Shown piece after piece: positions 35,726 to 45,228 of a DNA stretch of 64,000 nucleotides. Made by a program: the position numbers and the translations under genes. Each line of letters opens with the position of its first letter. Within the stretch, counting starts at the first letter, position 1. Under the pieces are notes generated by a model. That model did not search any database. It worked only from the letters and a program-made list of their open reading frames with translations, and was not told the DNA's origin. The DNA is taken from the NCBI RefSeq assembly GCF_002119765.1, contig NZ_CP021112.1:3156501-3220500 (forward strand), given 5' to 3'. The stretch comes from Pseudorhodoplanes sinuspersici (GTDB lineage: Bacteria > Pseudomonadota > Alphaproteobacteria > Rhizobiales > Xanthobacteraceae).

Positions 35726-36469
35726 GGCAACCTCCAATGTGCAACTCGCCACGCCGAGAGCACAGAAATGTTGTCTCTCTGTCTGCTATATCGAGCCATG
35801 GGCCTGCGTGGATGGTGGCTGCGACGTCGCGCAATGTAGCGGCGCTACGAAAAGGGGCTTTTTGGCTCTTGCCGTGGCAGGTCGGTTCTTGCGCTAATGG
35901 GGGTTGACGCCCGACAGGAAGGGTTCTGTCGGAAACGGCAAATCCGCGTCATTCACCGCAAGGCCGGGAAAGAAGCCGTGGCGAGAGCGGCCTAAGTTTG
36001 GGGTGACGTAAAACAGACCAAAGGACGAAGACACATTGCTGTCTGTACCCACATCGGCCGGTTGAATGCGCGCGTCCTCCCCGCCTGCTTTCCCGTCGAT
36101 GATTAGCGAGATCCGGACCCCAAGGCTTTCGCTCGGGTGCAGACATTGGGCCGGCGGTGCAGTGCCGCCGGCCCATTTCTTGCGTGCCGTCTCCAATGCT
36201 CAGTTACCCAATTGTCACGCCGAAACCAAAGAACATTGTTATTTCAACAAATGCGGACTGACGCCGGAATCGAATTAGGAGCGGCCTCAAGGCATAAGCA
36301 GCGAAGATGTGGCATATTCAGATCGATAGACATGATTACGGGGGATCAAAGGTTCGGGTTTCTGCCTCGGACCAGATCGCCTTGAAAGATTGTGCGGGAT
36401 TTGGAGGGTGCCGAATATGTCCTGTATAAATGTTCTTCAATTTCTAGATCTGTACGGGGAGAGCGGAGT
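35726..36469. other. Long intergenic region with a GC-rich inverted repeat
   Basis: 744 bp between a minus-strand secreted protein and a plus-strand response regulator. GGGCCGGCGG (36148-36157) and CCGCCGGCCC (36165-36174) form a perfect 10-bp hairpin, followed by ATTTCTT. A 100-codon minus-strand frame (35894-36196) exists but starts at TTG with no ribosome site and no family match, so it is not called. Confidence 0.5.
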
Positions 36470-37126
36470 GTGAGCCAGGCGAAACCGGTATCGGCAAGCG
36501 GACGCAAGGACGAGCCAACCGTCATTATCGTTGACGACGAGCAGTCGGTTCGCGATGCGCTTTCAAGTCTCTTTCGGTCCGTGGGACTGCGATGTGAGCT
36601 TTTTTCATCCACAGCGGAGTTGTTGGAAAAAAAGCTTCCAGACGTTCCGAGTTGCCTGGTGCTCGATGTCCGGCTGCCCGGCGTGAGCGGTCTCGATTTC
36701 CAGAACGAGCTTTCCAAGGCTAATATCCGGATCCCGATCATCTTTATCTCGGGGCACGGCGATATTCCGATGACGGTCAAGGCCATGAAAGCGGGCGCCG
36801 TCGACTTTCTCACCAAACCATTCCGCGATCAGGACATGCTGGATGCCGTGGCAACGGCGCTCGACCGGGATCGGAAGAGACGCGAAAATGAATTGGCGGT
36901 CGGGGATTTACAGCGCCGGTTTGAGTCATTGACGCCGCGCGAACGCGAGGTCATGTCGCTTGTTACCGCGGGCCTGATGAACAAGCAGGTCGCCGCCGAG
37001 TTGGGCGTTAGTGAAATCACCGTTAAGATTCACCGTGGCCACGCGATGAGAAAAATGGATGCACGATCGCTTGCCGATCTTGTGCGAAAAGCGGAACTAT
37101 TGGGTGTGCGGCGCACAAAATCATAG
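36470..37126 (+). CDS. FixJ-type response regulator (receiver + LuxR helix-turn-helix)
   Basis: 218 aa. Receiver domain ~15-130 with acidic pair D22-D23, phosphate acceptor D66 (LVLDVRLPGVSG), and K116 in FLTKPF. A LuxR-type DNA-binding domain spans ~150-212 (LTPREREVMSLVTAGLMNKQ, VSEITVKIHRGHAMRKM). The GTG at 36470 was chosen because GGGGAGAGCGGA lies just before it; the in-frame start at 36392 would add 26 residues outside the fold. The FixL-like kinase at 29.8 kb is the nearest candidate partner. A receiver-only regulator follows at 116 bp. Confidence 0.92.
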   Translation: MSQAKPVSASGRKDEPTVIIVDDEQSVRDALSSLFRSVGLRCELFSSTAELLEKKLPDVPSCLVLDVRLPGVSGLDFQNELSKANIRIPIIFISGHGDIPMTVKAMKAGAVDFLTKPFRDQDMLDAVATALDRDRKRRENELAVGDLQRRFESLTPREREVMSLVTAGLMNKQVAAELGVSEITVKIHRGHAMRKMDARSLADLVRKAELLGVRRTKS

Positions 37127-37241
37127 CACCTGTAAACGTATGTATGATTTTCTTCACATTCTCAGCGTGACACCTTTCCTTCTGTATGGTTGCCGTTGCT
37201 TCCGCTAATCCCCATTCAAGGGCATGTGAAGGACAGGTTAC

Positions 37242-37625
37242 TTGCAGAAGGTTCCAGTGATTGCAATCGTTGACGACGACGAGTCGGTTCGCATAGCCAC
37301 ACGAAGCCTCGTGAGGTCGCTCGGTTTGACCGCTCACACATTTGCGTCGGCTGAGGAGTTTTTACAGTCGCAGCACGTGAATGAGTGCTCCTGCGTAATT
37401 ACCGATGTCCAGATGCCGGGGCTGAGTGGCGTCGATCTGCAAAGCCGGCTGGCAGCCGAGGGACGAGACACGCCGGTCATTTTGATGACGGCGTTCGCCG
37501 ACCAGGCGGTTGAGGCGCGAGCGATGAAAGCTGGCGCCGTTTGTTTCCTGAGAAAGCCATTCGAAGGCCAGACGCTGGTGAAATGTCTCGAAGAGGCATT
37601 GAGCCCGAGCAAGCCAGCGCAGTAG
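37242..37625 (+). CDS. Receiver-only FixJ-type response regulator
   Basis: 127 aa, a single receiver domain: IAIVDDDESVRIATRSLVRS with D11-D13, phosphate acceptor D55 (VITDVQMPGLSG), T83/A84 region LMTAF and K105 in FLRKPF. There is no DNA-binding domain, so it may compete for phosphate or act through protein contacts, as small FixJ-like receivers do. The start is the TTG at 37242, preceded by AAGGAC; a GTG five codons later is the alternative. Confidence 0.85.
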   Translation: MQKVPVIAIVDDDESVRIATRSLVRSLGLTAHTFASAEEFLQSQHVNECSCVITDVQMPGLSGVDLQSRLAAEGRDTPVILMTAFADQAVEARAMKAGAVCFLRKPFEGQTLVKCLEEALSPSKPAQ

Positions 37626-37851
37626 TCGCTGCGTTGGCCATGATTAAGGCAAATCGCGGCCCAGTCGCGCCGGGATTGAATGCTTATTCGCACACTTCCC
37701 CCCTATACGTCGGTATAACCCCATCAAACCAAGTCGGCATCCCGCGACACCCTAGGTAGAATGGAGCGATCGCCCCTTCGTTCTCTACCTTCACGTTCGA
37801 AGTTGAAATCCCTGCCGGGACCAACCGCTCAAACGTCAAAGGTGGAAGCCA

Positions 37852-38853
37852 ATGCAGACGCATTCGTTAGTTTCGAATAATACCTCCCGTTTCAATCACA
37901 CCGTATTTCGCGGTTCAAATGAAGCGGAACTCTCTTCGGACTTCAGAACGCGTCGTCTCGATCAAAAGATCGATTACAAGATCAGGGCAACATCGCCGGG
38001 CGTTCAGGTTTCGCCGTCTAACGTCGTCAAGCGCCAAGCCATCGCCTGGGATGGAATGGCTGCCGAGATCGTTCAGGCGACGCAGAATGAAAAACTTGAG
38101 CTCCGCTTCCGCTCGTCATTCCATCTGCTAGCTGTCTACGAACAAGGGGCACGCACCGAAGGTGACACTTTCGTTGAAGGATTGCCCCGGTCAGCGCTGC
38201 GGGACTTCAAGCGCAAACTGACCTTCGTTCCCGCCGGCCACGAGTTTCGCGAATGCCATGACCCGCGCATCCTGACGCGCGTGGCTTTCTTTTATTTCGA
38301 CCCCAAGGCGATGCCTCTGCTTGCAGATGCAGAGGTGACGCCTCTGGCTCCCAAGCTGTTTTTTGAGAACACGGCTTTGCGAGAGACAGCTCTCAAGCTC
38401 ATGACGCTGATCGAAAGTGGATCGCAGGACAATCTGCCCTATGTCGAAGCGCTCGGTGCCGTTCTGGCGCATGAGCTCGTTCGCCTCGATCAGGGGGTGT
38501 CTCTCAAGGAAGCGCCGGTTCGCGGTGGGCTTGCCGCTTGGCAGCAGCGAGTCGTCACGACCTATATCGAAGAGCACCTCTCCGAAACCATTCCGCTCGC
38601 CAAGCTCGCCGAACTGGTTCGTTTGAGTCCCTATTACTTCTGCCGGGCGTTCAAGCAGTCATTCGGTTTGCCCCCACACAAATATCATAACAGCCGCCGC
38701 ATCGAGCACGCCAAGATGCTGCTGGCAAAATCGTCACCGTCCGTGACGGAGATCGGGCTTACGATCGGCTTCAGCGAGACGAGTTCGTTCACGGCGGCCT
38801 TCCGCAAGGCGACCGGCCTCACGCCGACCGCCTATCATCGATCGCTCTCGTAA
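37852..38853 (+). CDS. AraC family transcriptional regulator
   Basis: 333 aa. The N-terminal ~200 residues are variable. The C-terminal double helix-turn-helix (~232-330) has TIPLAKLAELVRLSPYYFCR and the second helix motif SVTEIGLTIGFSETSSFTAA followed by FRKATGLTPTAYHRS, the classical AraC signature. GGAAGCC precedes the ATG. It lies upstream of, and in the same direction as, the secreted repeat protein and the RND pump, and may control them; this is inference from position. Confidence 0.92.
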   Translation: MQTHSLVSNNTSRFNHTVFRGSNEAELSSDFRTRRLDQKIDYKIRATSPGVQVSPSNVVKRQAIAWDGMAAEIVQATQNEKLELRFRSSFHLLAVYEQGARTEGDTFVEGLPRSALRDFKRKLTFVPAGHEFRECHDPRILTRVAFFYFDPKAMPLLADAEVTPLAPKLFFENTALRETALKLMTLIESGSQDNLPYVEALGAVLAHELVRLDQGVSLKEAPVRGGLAAWQQRVVTTYIEEHLSETIPLAKLAELVRLSPYYFCRAFKQSFGLPPHKYHNSRRIEHAKMLLAKSSPSVTEIGLTIGFSETSSFTAAFRKATGLTPTAYHRSLS

Positions 38854-38888
38854 TGGCAGCCGCATCGGCAACGAACGGAGCGGCTGTC

Positions 38889-39665
38889 ATGAATCGCTGG
38901 TTGTTGATGGGTGTCATGGGGCTTGTGCTGCCATGTGGTCCCGCCCTCGCACAGATCAGCCCAATTGGCGCTCCGACGCCTCCATTGCTGGGCACCACGT
39001 CCCCGCTTGGGATCGGGCCGGCTGCGCCTGTGCCGGCGACAGGCATTCCGCTCGGCGCGACGGAGCTGACAAACCTTGGTGTCAGCCCGACCGCGTCCGG
39101 TGTGCCGTCGACGGGGCCTTCGACCAGCAGCGTGTCGATATGTTCCGGTTTCGGGAGTTCGATTCCGCAAGCCTCGCTCGGTTCGTCGATCGCCGTGTCG
39201 GGCATGCCCGGTTTGCAAATGATGCCGACGATGTCCGGAATGCAGGGATCAATCGTGCCAACGGTGCCCACGACCTTTGATGGTGGCGGCACACTAGGAA
39301 ATGCATCGGGCACCTGCGCGCCGGGCGCCAGCGCTGACTTTGCACGCCCGGCGGCATCGGCCTCGTCACCCACCGGAATAGCAGCAGCGACCCGAGTTGG
39401 ACCGGTCGGAATTCCAATGGGGTCGACCGAACTGGGTGCTGGCGGTCTGAGTCCGCCGCCGGTCGATCCGACGCAGAATCTCTCGGCTCCGGTCACAACC
39501 ATCATCCCGCCAATCGTCGGCGCCGGACCGTCAATAACGAGCACAGGACCGTCCGTCATGGGCATGGGATCACCGACGATGAACATGGGACAGCCAAGCG
39601 CGAGGACGAGACCGTCAGTGAGCACGAGTACCAGTTGTCAGTCCGATACGACCAGTGGCTGCTGA
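38889..39665 (+). CDS. Secreted low-complexity Gly/Pro/Ser/Thr-rich protein with internal repeats
   Basis: 258 aa. Signal peptide ~1-21 (cleavage after ALA). The mature chain is a disordered Gly/Pro/Ser/Thr polymer. TGIPLGATELTNLGVSP at ~51-67 recurs as VGIPMGSTELGAGGLSP at ~173-189, and GPS(I/V) and MGM/MNMG triplets recur near the end. Five or so cysteines are scattered. GGAG precedes the ATG at 38889. An equally long frame on the opposite strand lacks any signal sequence. It is 26 bp from the RND adaptor gene; function unknown. Confidence 0.65.
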   Translation: MNRWLLMGVMGLVLPCGPALAQISPIGAPTPPLLGTTSPLGIGPAAPVPATGIPLGATELTNLGVSPTASGVPSTGPSTSSVSICSGFGSSIPQASLGSSIAVSGMPGLQMMPTMSGMQGSIVPTVPTTFDGGGTLGNASGTCAPGASADFARPAASASSPTGIAAATRVGPVGIPMGSTELGAGGLSPPPVDPTQNLSAPVTTIIPPIVGAGPSITSTGPSVMGMGSPTMNMGQPSARTRPSVSTSTSCQSDTTSGC

Positions 39666-39690
39666 GTTCATCGAGTGAGGGAGAGCGACA

Positions 39691-40869
39691 ATGCGTCGTC
39701 GGACTGCGGTACTCATTGTTCTGGCAATGGCTGCCGCGATTGGCGGCGGGGCCTCGATATTCCTACGCTGGGTTGATCCCGAGACGGCTCAAGCGATCGC
39801 GCTGCCGGCGCCGAAGGTTCCGGTGGTCGCTGAAAAAATCAGCAAGAGCAATGTGCCGATCTATCTGCGCGGCGTGGGTACGGTCATCGCGTATAACACC
39901 GTCGTTGTCCGCAGCCAGATTCAGGGTCAGATCACGCGGATCGCCTTTACCGAGGGACAGCCAGTCAGGGCCGGCGATCTGCTCGCGCAGATCGACCCGC
40001 GCCCCTACCAGGCGCAGCTTGATCAGACGATTGCCACGCGCAACCGTGACCAGGCGCAGTTGACCAACGCGCAGGCCAATCTCGGCCGCTATACCGAGCT
40101 GGGAAATAAAGGATTTGCGACCCCGCAGTTGCTCGACACGCAAAAGGCGCAGGTCGCTCAGCTGGAAAGCGCCATCAAGGCGGACGAGGCGCTCATCGAA
40201 GCGTCGCAGATTCAGCTCGAATATACGCGACTGACATCGCCGATCAGCGGCATCACCGGCATTCGTCAGATCGATGTCGGCAACATCATCCATCCGACCG
40301 ATCCGAACGGCCTCGTCGTCGTGACACAGATCGAGCCGATCTCGGTGATCTTCACGTTGCCCGAAGGGGATCTGCCGAAAATTCAGGAGCAGATGGCAAA
40401 GGGACACCTGAAGGTTCTTGCCTATAGTCAGGACGACAAGATCAAGCTCGATGAGGGCACGCTGGCGCTGGTCGACAATGAAATCCTGCAGACGACAGGC
40501 ACGATCAGACTGCGGGCGAACTTCCCAAATCGCGGCCATCGTTTGTGGCCGGGCGAGCTCGTCAATGCCCATTTGCTTCTGGAAACCAGGTCGGGCGGCG
40601 TGACGGTTGCGTCATCCGCCGTCCAGCAGGGGCCCAATGGTCCTTATGTCTATGTCGTCGGTCAGGACGGAACGGTGCAGATGCGCTCTGTGACCGTCGA
40701 ACAGAGCAACGACGGCCGTGATCTGATCGATTCAGGACTCCAGGCTGAAGAAACGGTGGTGGTCGACGGCCAGTATCGGCTGCAGCCTGGTTCGGCCGTG
40801 CAGCTTCTTGAGGGCACGGCAGCCCGCGCGGATGAACTTGAAAGCTCAGTGCAGCGAGCTATTCCGTGA
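39691..40869 (+). CDS. RND efflux periplasmic adaptor (MFP)
   Basis: 392 aa. N-terminal membrane anchor ~7-27, lipoyl halves with VVVRSQIQGQITRIAFTEGQ and ITGIRQIDVGNIIHP around a coiled-coil hairpin (~100-185), then beta-barrel and membrane-proximal domains. It is of the MdtA/AcrA type. The pump gene starts at GTG overlapping its stop (GTGA). No outer-membrane channel gene is present in the window, so a shared TolC-type channel is likely. GAGGGAGAG precedes the ATG. Confidence 0.93.
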   Translation: MRRRTAVLIVLAMAAAIGGGASIFLRWVDPETAQAIALPAPKVPVVAEKISKSNVPIYLRGVGTVIAYNTVVVRSQIQGQITRIAFTEGQPVRAGDLLAQIDPRPYQAQLDQTIATRNRDQAQLTNAQANLGRYTELGNKGFATPQLLDTQKAQVAQLESAIKADEALIEASQIQLEYTRLTSPISGITGIRQIDVGNIIHPTDPNGLVVVTQIEPISVIFTLPEGDLPKIQEQMAKGHLKVLAYSQDDKIKLDEGTLALVDNEILQTTGTIRLRANFPNRGHRLWPGELVNAHLLLETRSGGVTVASSAVQQGPNGPYVYVVGQDGTVQMRSVTVEQSNDGRDLIDSGLQAEETVVVDGQYRLQPGSAVQLLEGTAARADELESSVQRAIP

Positions 40870-43800
40870 ACATCTCCGCGCCGTTCATCTCTCGGCCCAT
40901 CGCGACATCTCTGTTGATGGTCGGTCTGCTCTTATGCGGGCTTGCAGCCTATCGGCTGCTGCCGGTCAGCGCGCTGCCCAATGTCAATTACCCGACGATC
41001 CAGGTGTCAGCCCAGCTTCCGGGTGCCGACCCGCAGACCATGGCTTCGTCGGTTGCGACGCCGCTCGAGCAGCAATTCAGCCAGATCCCCGGCGTCACGC
41101 AATTGACTTCAGCGAGTGCGCTCGGCATTTCGCAGATCACGGTTCAATTCGAATTGAGCCGCAATGTCGATACCGCGGCTGAGGACGTCCTCGCGGCGAT
41201 CAACGCCGCCAGTCCCAATCTCCCGCAGAATATTCCGTATCCGCCGACGATCCGGAAAGTGAATCCGGCCGATACGCCAATCCTGGTGTTCGGACTGACC
41301 TCCGATTCGCTTCCTCTGACGACCGTCGATGCCTACGCAGAAAATATCCTTCTGCCGAAGATTTCCCAGCTTCCGGGCGTCGGTCTCGTCGGTATCGGTG
41401 GACAGCAAAAGCCGGCGATCCGCGTTCAGGTCGACCCTCAGGCGCTCGCCAATCGCGGCGTCGGCCTCGAAGATGTCCGCAATGTTCTGAGCCAGGCCAA
41501 TGTGGACCTCCCGAAAGGCACGCTCAACAGCCCGCACCAGACCTTCACGCTCAACACCAACGATCAATTGCTGAAGCCGCAGGCTTATGAAGATCTGATC
41601 GTCGCCTATCGCAATGGCTCGCCCGTGCGCATCCGCGATATCGGCCGGGCAATTGAAGCGCCTGAAAATAACCTGGTCGCCGGCTGGTACAACAATCAGC
41701 GTGCCATCATCCTGGCGATCCAGCGCGAACCGAACGCCAACGTGATCGAGACGGTCGATCGCATCAAGTCCTTGTTGCCGCAATTGCAAGCGTCGCTGCC
41801 TCCGGCCATCAAGATCAATCTGATATCCGACCGCACGGAGACCATTCGCGCCTCTGTTTCGGATGTGCAGTTCACCTTGATGCTCACGGTCGCCCTGGTG
41901 GTGATGGTGATCTTTCTCTTTCTACGCAATTTCTGGGCGACCGTGATTCCGGCCGTCACCGTGCCGTTGTCGCTGATTGGCGTGTTCGCGGTGCTTTATC
42001 TTTTCGGTTTCAGCCTCGACAATTTGTCGCTCATGGCGCTGTCGATATCCGTCGGCTTCGTCGTCGATGACGCTGTGGTGGTGATCGAGAATATCGTCCG
42101 CCACCTCGAGGAGGGCCTCAGCCCGATGGAGGCTGCTCTGAGAGGCTCGAAGGAGATCGGCTTTACGATCGTTTCGATTACGCTGTCGCTGATTGCGGTC
42201 TTCATTCCGCTGTTCCTGATGGGCGGCTATGTCGGCAAGCTGTTCCAGGAATTTGCGGTGACCGTGAGTGTGTCGCTGATCCTCTCACTTCTGATTTCGC
42301 TGACGCTCACGCCGATGCTCTGCGCGCGCCTGCTCAAGACCGAAGCAGGAAGGCAGCATGGACGGCTTTATCGTCTGTCAGAGCGCGGCTTCGATATCCT
42401 TCTTGGTGCATATGAGCGAAGCCTCAAAGTCGCTTTGCGCCATCGCTTTATCACGCTGATGGTGATGCTGGGCACGATCGGTGTCACGGGCTATCTTTTT
42501 GTCGTCATTCCCAAGGGCTTCTTCCCGCAACAGGATACGGGCCTGATCGTCGGCATTGCGGAAGCGGCGCAGGACATCTCCTATGATGCGATGACCGACC
42601 GCATGCGCGCGGTAATCAATACGGTGCTCAAAGACCCGGCGGTTTCGACGGTGGGGGCGAATGTCGGCGCTGGCGGCCAGACCGTGACGCTAAATCAGGG
42701 CCGCATGTTCATTGCACTGAAGCCGCAACGTGACCTGAGTGCCGACCAGGTGATCCGCCGGCTGCAGACTTCGCTCGCGGCTATTCCAGGTATCACGCTC
42801 TACATGCAGGCGGCGCAGGACATCACCATCGGTGCGCGCTTGTCCAAAACTCAGTATCAGTTCACCCTGAGCGATGCCGATTCGAATGAGCTCGACCGCT
42901 GGTCGGCCTATTTTCTCGAGAAGCTGAAACAGATCCCTGAGATCACGGATGTCGCGACCGACCAGGAAAATTCCGGGCCGCGTCTCAACGCGACGGTAAA
43001 GCGCGATATTGCCTCGACCTTCGGCATCCTCCCGTCGACGATCGATAACACGCTCGACGACGCTTTCGGCCAACGTATCGTCTCCACCATATTCACGTCG
43101 CTCAATCAGTATCACGTCGTGCTCGAAGTCAATCCGCGATTTCAGACCGGTCCGGAGGCGCTACGGGGCATCTACGTGAATTCGTCAACCGGACAGCAGG
43201 TGCCGTTGAGCACGCTGGTCGATGCTTCGATCACGACGGCGCCCATTGTAATCAATCATCAGGGCCTGTTCCCTTCCGCCACCATCTCGTTCAACCTGAA
43301 GCCCGGCGCAGCGTTAGGGGACGCCGTTACCGCGATCAACAAGGTGGAGCGGGAAAGCGGCAAGCCCATATCGCTCGCCACCAGCTTCCAGGGTAATGCC
43401 AACGGCTTTCTGGATGCGCTCGCCGGCGCGCCGCTGCTCATCCTGGCGGCGCTCGTCACGATCTACATCATTCTCGGTGTGCTTTATGAAAGCGTCGTGC
43501 ATCCCGTCACCATCCTGTCGACGCTGCCGTCCGCTGGCATCGGTGCGTTGATCTTGCTGATGCTTGTGGGGATGGATTTCAGCGTCATCGCCCTGATCGG
43601 CGTGATCTTGCTAATTGGCATCGTAAAAAAGAATGGCATCATGCTGGTCGATTTCGCGCTCGAAGCGGAGCGGAACGAAGGCTTGACGTCGGAAGAGTCG
43701 ATCTATCGCGCGTGCGTGCTGCGCTTCCGGCCGATCCTGATGACCACGATGGCGGCGCTTCTCGGCGGTGTGCCGCTGATGCTGGGTGTAGGGGCAGGAT

Positions 43801-43970
43801 CGGAGCTGCGGCAACCGCTCGGCTATACGATCGTTGGCGGCCTTATCGTGAGCCAGATGCTCACGCTGTACACGACTCCTGTCGTCTACCTCTATCTCGA
43901 CCGGATCCAGACGTGGCTGAACAGGAGGCCGCAACGGGCGCAGGACGCGCCGCAGGAAGGCGCCGAATAG
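40866..43970 (+). CDS. RND multidrug efflux permease (HAE1 family, MdtB/MdtC-like)
   Basis: 1034 aa, the standard length, with 12 membrane helices and two large periplasmic loops. Typical blocks are NISAPFISRPIATSLLMVGL at the N-terminus, SISVGFVVDDAVVVIENIVRH in helix 4 (proton-relay Asp pair), and GGVPLMLGVGAGSELRQPLG near the end. It functions as an inner-membrane trimer driven by protons, exporting drugs, detergents or metabolites. Translation is coupled to the adaptor by a GTGA overlap. The similarity is to MdtB/MdtC rather than AcrB. Confidence 0.95.
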   Translation: MNISAPFISRPIATSLLMVGLLLCGLAAYRLLPVSALPNVNYPTIQVSAQLPGADPQTMASSVATPLEQQFSQIPGVTQLTSASALGISQITVQFELSRNVDTAAEDVLAAINAASPNLPQNIPYPPTIRKVNPADTPILVFGLTSDSLPLTTVDAYAENILLPKISQLPGVGLVGIGGQQKPAIRVQVDPQALANRGVGLEDVRNVLSQANVDLPKGTLNSPHQTFTLNTNDQLLKPQAYEDLIVAYRNGSPVRIRDIGRAIEAPENNLVAGWYNNQRAIILAIQREPNANVIETVDRIKSLLPQLQASLPPAIKINLISDRTETIRASVSDVQFTLMLTVALVVMVIFLFLRNFWATVIPAVTVPLSLIGVFAVLYLFGFSLDNLSLMALSISVGFVVDDAVVVIENIVRHLEEGLSPMEAALRGSKEIGFTIVSITLSLIAVFIPLFLMGGYVGKLFQEFAVTVSVSLILSLLISLTLTPMLCARLLKTEAGRQHGRLYRLSERGFDILLGAYERSLKVALRHRFITLMVMLGTIGVTGYLFVVIPKGFFPQQDTGLIVGIAEAAQDISYDAMTDRMRAVINTVLKDPAVSTVGANVGAGGQTVTLNQGRMFIALKPQRDLSADQVIRRLQTSLAAIPGITLYMQAAQDITIGARLSKTQYQFTLSDADSNELDRWSAYFLEKLKQIPEITDVATDQENSGPRLNATVKRDIASTFGILPSTIDNTLDDAFGQRIVSTIFTSLNQYHVVLEVNPRFQTGPEALRGIYVNSSTGQQVPLSTLVDASITTAPIVINHQGLFPSATISFNLKPGAALGDAVTAINKVERESGKPISLATSFQGNANGFLDALAGAPLLILAALVTIYIILGVLYESVVHPVTILSTLPSAGIGALILLMLVGMDFSVIALIGVILLIGIVKKNGIMLVDFALEAERNEGLTSEESIYRACVLRFRPILMTTMAALLGGVPLMLGVGAGSELRQPLGYTIVGGLIVSQMLTLYTTPVVYLYLDRIQTWLNRRPQRAQDAPQEGAE

Positions 43971-44100
43971 GAATAAACATCAGCGCCGATTACTGCTGCG
44001 ATGTCTAGAATGCAGACGCCCTTCGCACAAATCCGCTGCGCTGCGCTCTATTGCCTGCGTCGAGGGTGGTTAGTTATCGACACAATTCAGGAGGCGGCGC

Positions 44101-44312
44101 ATGCCACCTTTATCGATCCTTGAACTCGTCCGGGTCATGGAGGCGGTTGATGCGCATGGCCCGCTTAACAATGCGCGCGACGTTGCCGCCCTTGCCGTGC
44201 GCCTCGGGTGTAATTGCGTGTGGGTGGCCGAACATCACACAATATGCGTGGCATTGTCAGTGCCGCAACCACGGTTGTACTGGTTCGCATTGCCGAGGGT
44301 AGGAAGAGATAA
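44101..44312 (+). pseudogene. Luciferase-like (LLM class) flavin-dependent monooxygenase fragment with frameshift
   Basis: The first 46 codons read as the N-terminus of LLM flavin monooxygenases (PLSILELVRVMEAVDAHG, then WVAEHH). After the two His codons, reading two bases later gives NMRGIVSAATTVVLVRIAEG, exactly the expected continuation of the family. A 2-nt insertion (AC in a CACAC tract, 44239-44240) therefore broke the gene. Beyond ~70 codons the rest of the ~330-codon family is missing. Stop codon at 44310-44312 in the shifted frame. Confidence 0.75.
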
Positions 44313-44383
44313 AGGGTAGGAAGAGATAATCGCGCGGTCATGAGGCCGGATGGCACCTGCCTTAAGTCTCTCAGCAACATAAA

Positions 44384-44411
44384 GCACCAGCCTCGGGCGT
44401 GAGGCTGGTGC
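44384..44411 (-). terminator. Terminator of the alpha/beta hydrolase gene
   Basis: GCACCAGCCTC (44384-44394) pairs perfectly with GAGGCTGGTGC (44401-44411); on the minus strand a short TTTATG tract follows. It lies ~20 bp after the hydrolase stop. Confidence 0.7.
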
Positions 44412-44430
44412 GGGATGCAACGCAACGAAC

Positions 44431-45228
44431 TTATTTTTTGGCTTTACCGATGGCATCTTGCTGAAGATGCCGAGCCGCGTCGGCAATTACCGCCGCCACC
44501 TCACGCGGATGCGATTCATACACGGAATGGCTCGCGCCCTTGATCTCCGTTGTGTGGCTCTTGGCGCGGGCATAATACCAGCGTTCGAGATCGGGATTGA
44601 TGATCTGATCGCCGCCAGCCACAATTCCCCAGCTTGGTTTCGTCTTCCAGGCGGCGACAGTCAAAGGCGTCGTGAACACACTGGCTGCGGCCAGCACCTG
44701 CGAGCGCGCAACGAATTCCGACCGTTCATGCGGAAGATCGGGCGCGAACAGTTTCGGAAAATCCGCCGGATTGAGATAGGTATATCCATCCGGCGTCTTC
44801 TGAATCGCACCGGCTGTCTTGGCGAGAACGCTCGGCGTCTTTTTACCGAGCGAGCCTTCGTCCTCTCCGACATCAGGCGCATGCGCTGCGACATAGACAA
44901 GCCCGACAACATTGGGATGTACACCGGCCTCGGTAATGAGTGAGCCGCCATAGCTGTGCCCGACGAGAAGCGTTGGCCCCTTTTGCATGTCGAGCACGCG
45001 CTTGACCGCCGCAACATCGTCGGCAAACGAGGTTTCCGGCTCCTGTGCCATGGTGACGTTGAACCCTTGGCGCTTGAGAATGTCGTAAACCGGCTTCCAG
45101 CCAGAGGCATCCACCCAGGCGCCGTGAACCAGAACGATATTCTTTACCGGCTCGGCTTTGGCCGGGACGGCTGCGGATACGAGCGAGAGCGTGGCCATTG
45201 CGGCCAGGCAGGTTTTCCAGACTGTCAT
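44431..45228 (-). CDS. Secreted alpha/beta hydrolase
   Basis: 265 aa. Signal peptide ~1-25 (cleavage after AKA). IVLVHGAWVDASGWKPVYD gives the oxyanion strand and the nucleophile elbow is GHSYGG with Ser92. The acid may be in the GGDQIINPDLE strand and the His in KGASHSVYESHP. It resembles salicylate-esterase/pyrethroid-hydrolase-like proteins that occur in many proteobacteria. Substrate not deducible. GAGG precedes the ATG, which overlaps the stop of an upstream small frame. Confidence 0.88.
   Translation of the reverse strand: MTVWKTCLAAMATLSLVSAAVPAKAEPVKNIVLVHGAWVDASGWKPVYDILKRQGFNVTMAQEPETSFADDVAAVKRVLDMQKGPTLLVGHSYGGSLITEAGVHPNVVGLVYVAAHAPDVGEDEGSLGKKTPSVLAKTAGAIQKTPDGYTYLNPADFPKLFAPDLPHERSEFVARSQVLAAASVFTTPLTVAAWKTKPSWGIVAGGDQIINPDLERWYYARAKSHTTEIKGASHSVYESHPREVAAVIADAARHLQQDAIGKAKK

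Noticed and set aside
35894-36196. 100-codon minus-strand frame
   Set aside because: Starts at TTG, no ribosome site, no family; it also contains a perfect GC hairpin within the frame.
36470-37625. FixJ-type regulators as nitrogen-fixation fixLJ
   Set aside because: The kinase lacks an evident heme-binding PAS histidine and no fix or nif genes are present, so the nitrogen-fixation names were not used.
38819-39625. 268-codon minus-strand frame rich in Gly/Pro/Val
   Set aside because: Mirror of the low-complexity secreted protein; only the plus-strand version has a ribosome site and a signal peptide.
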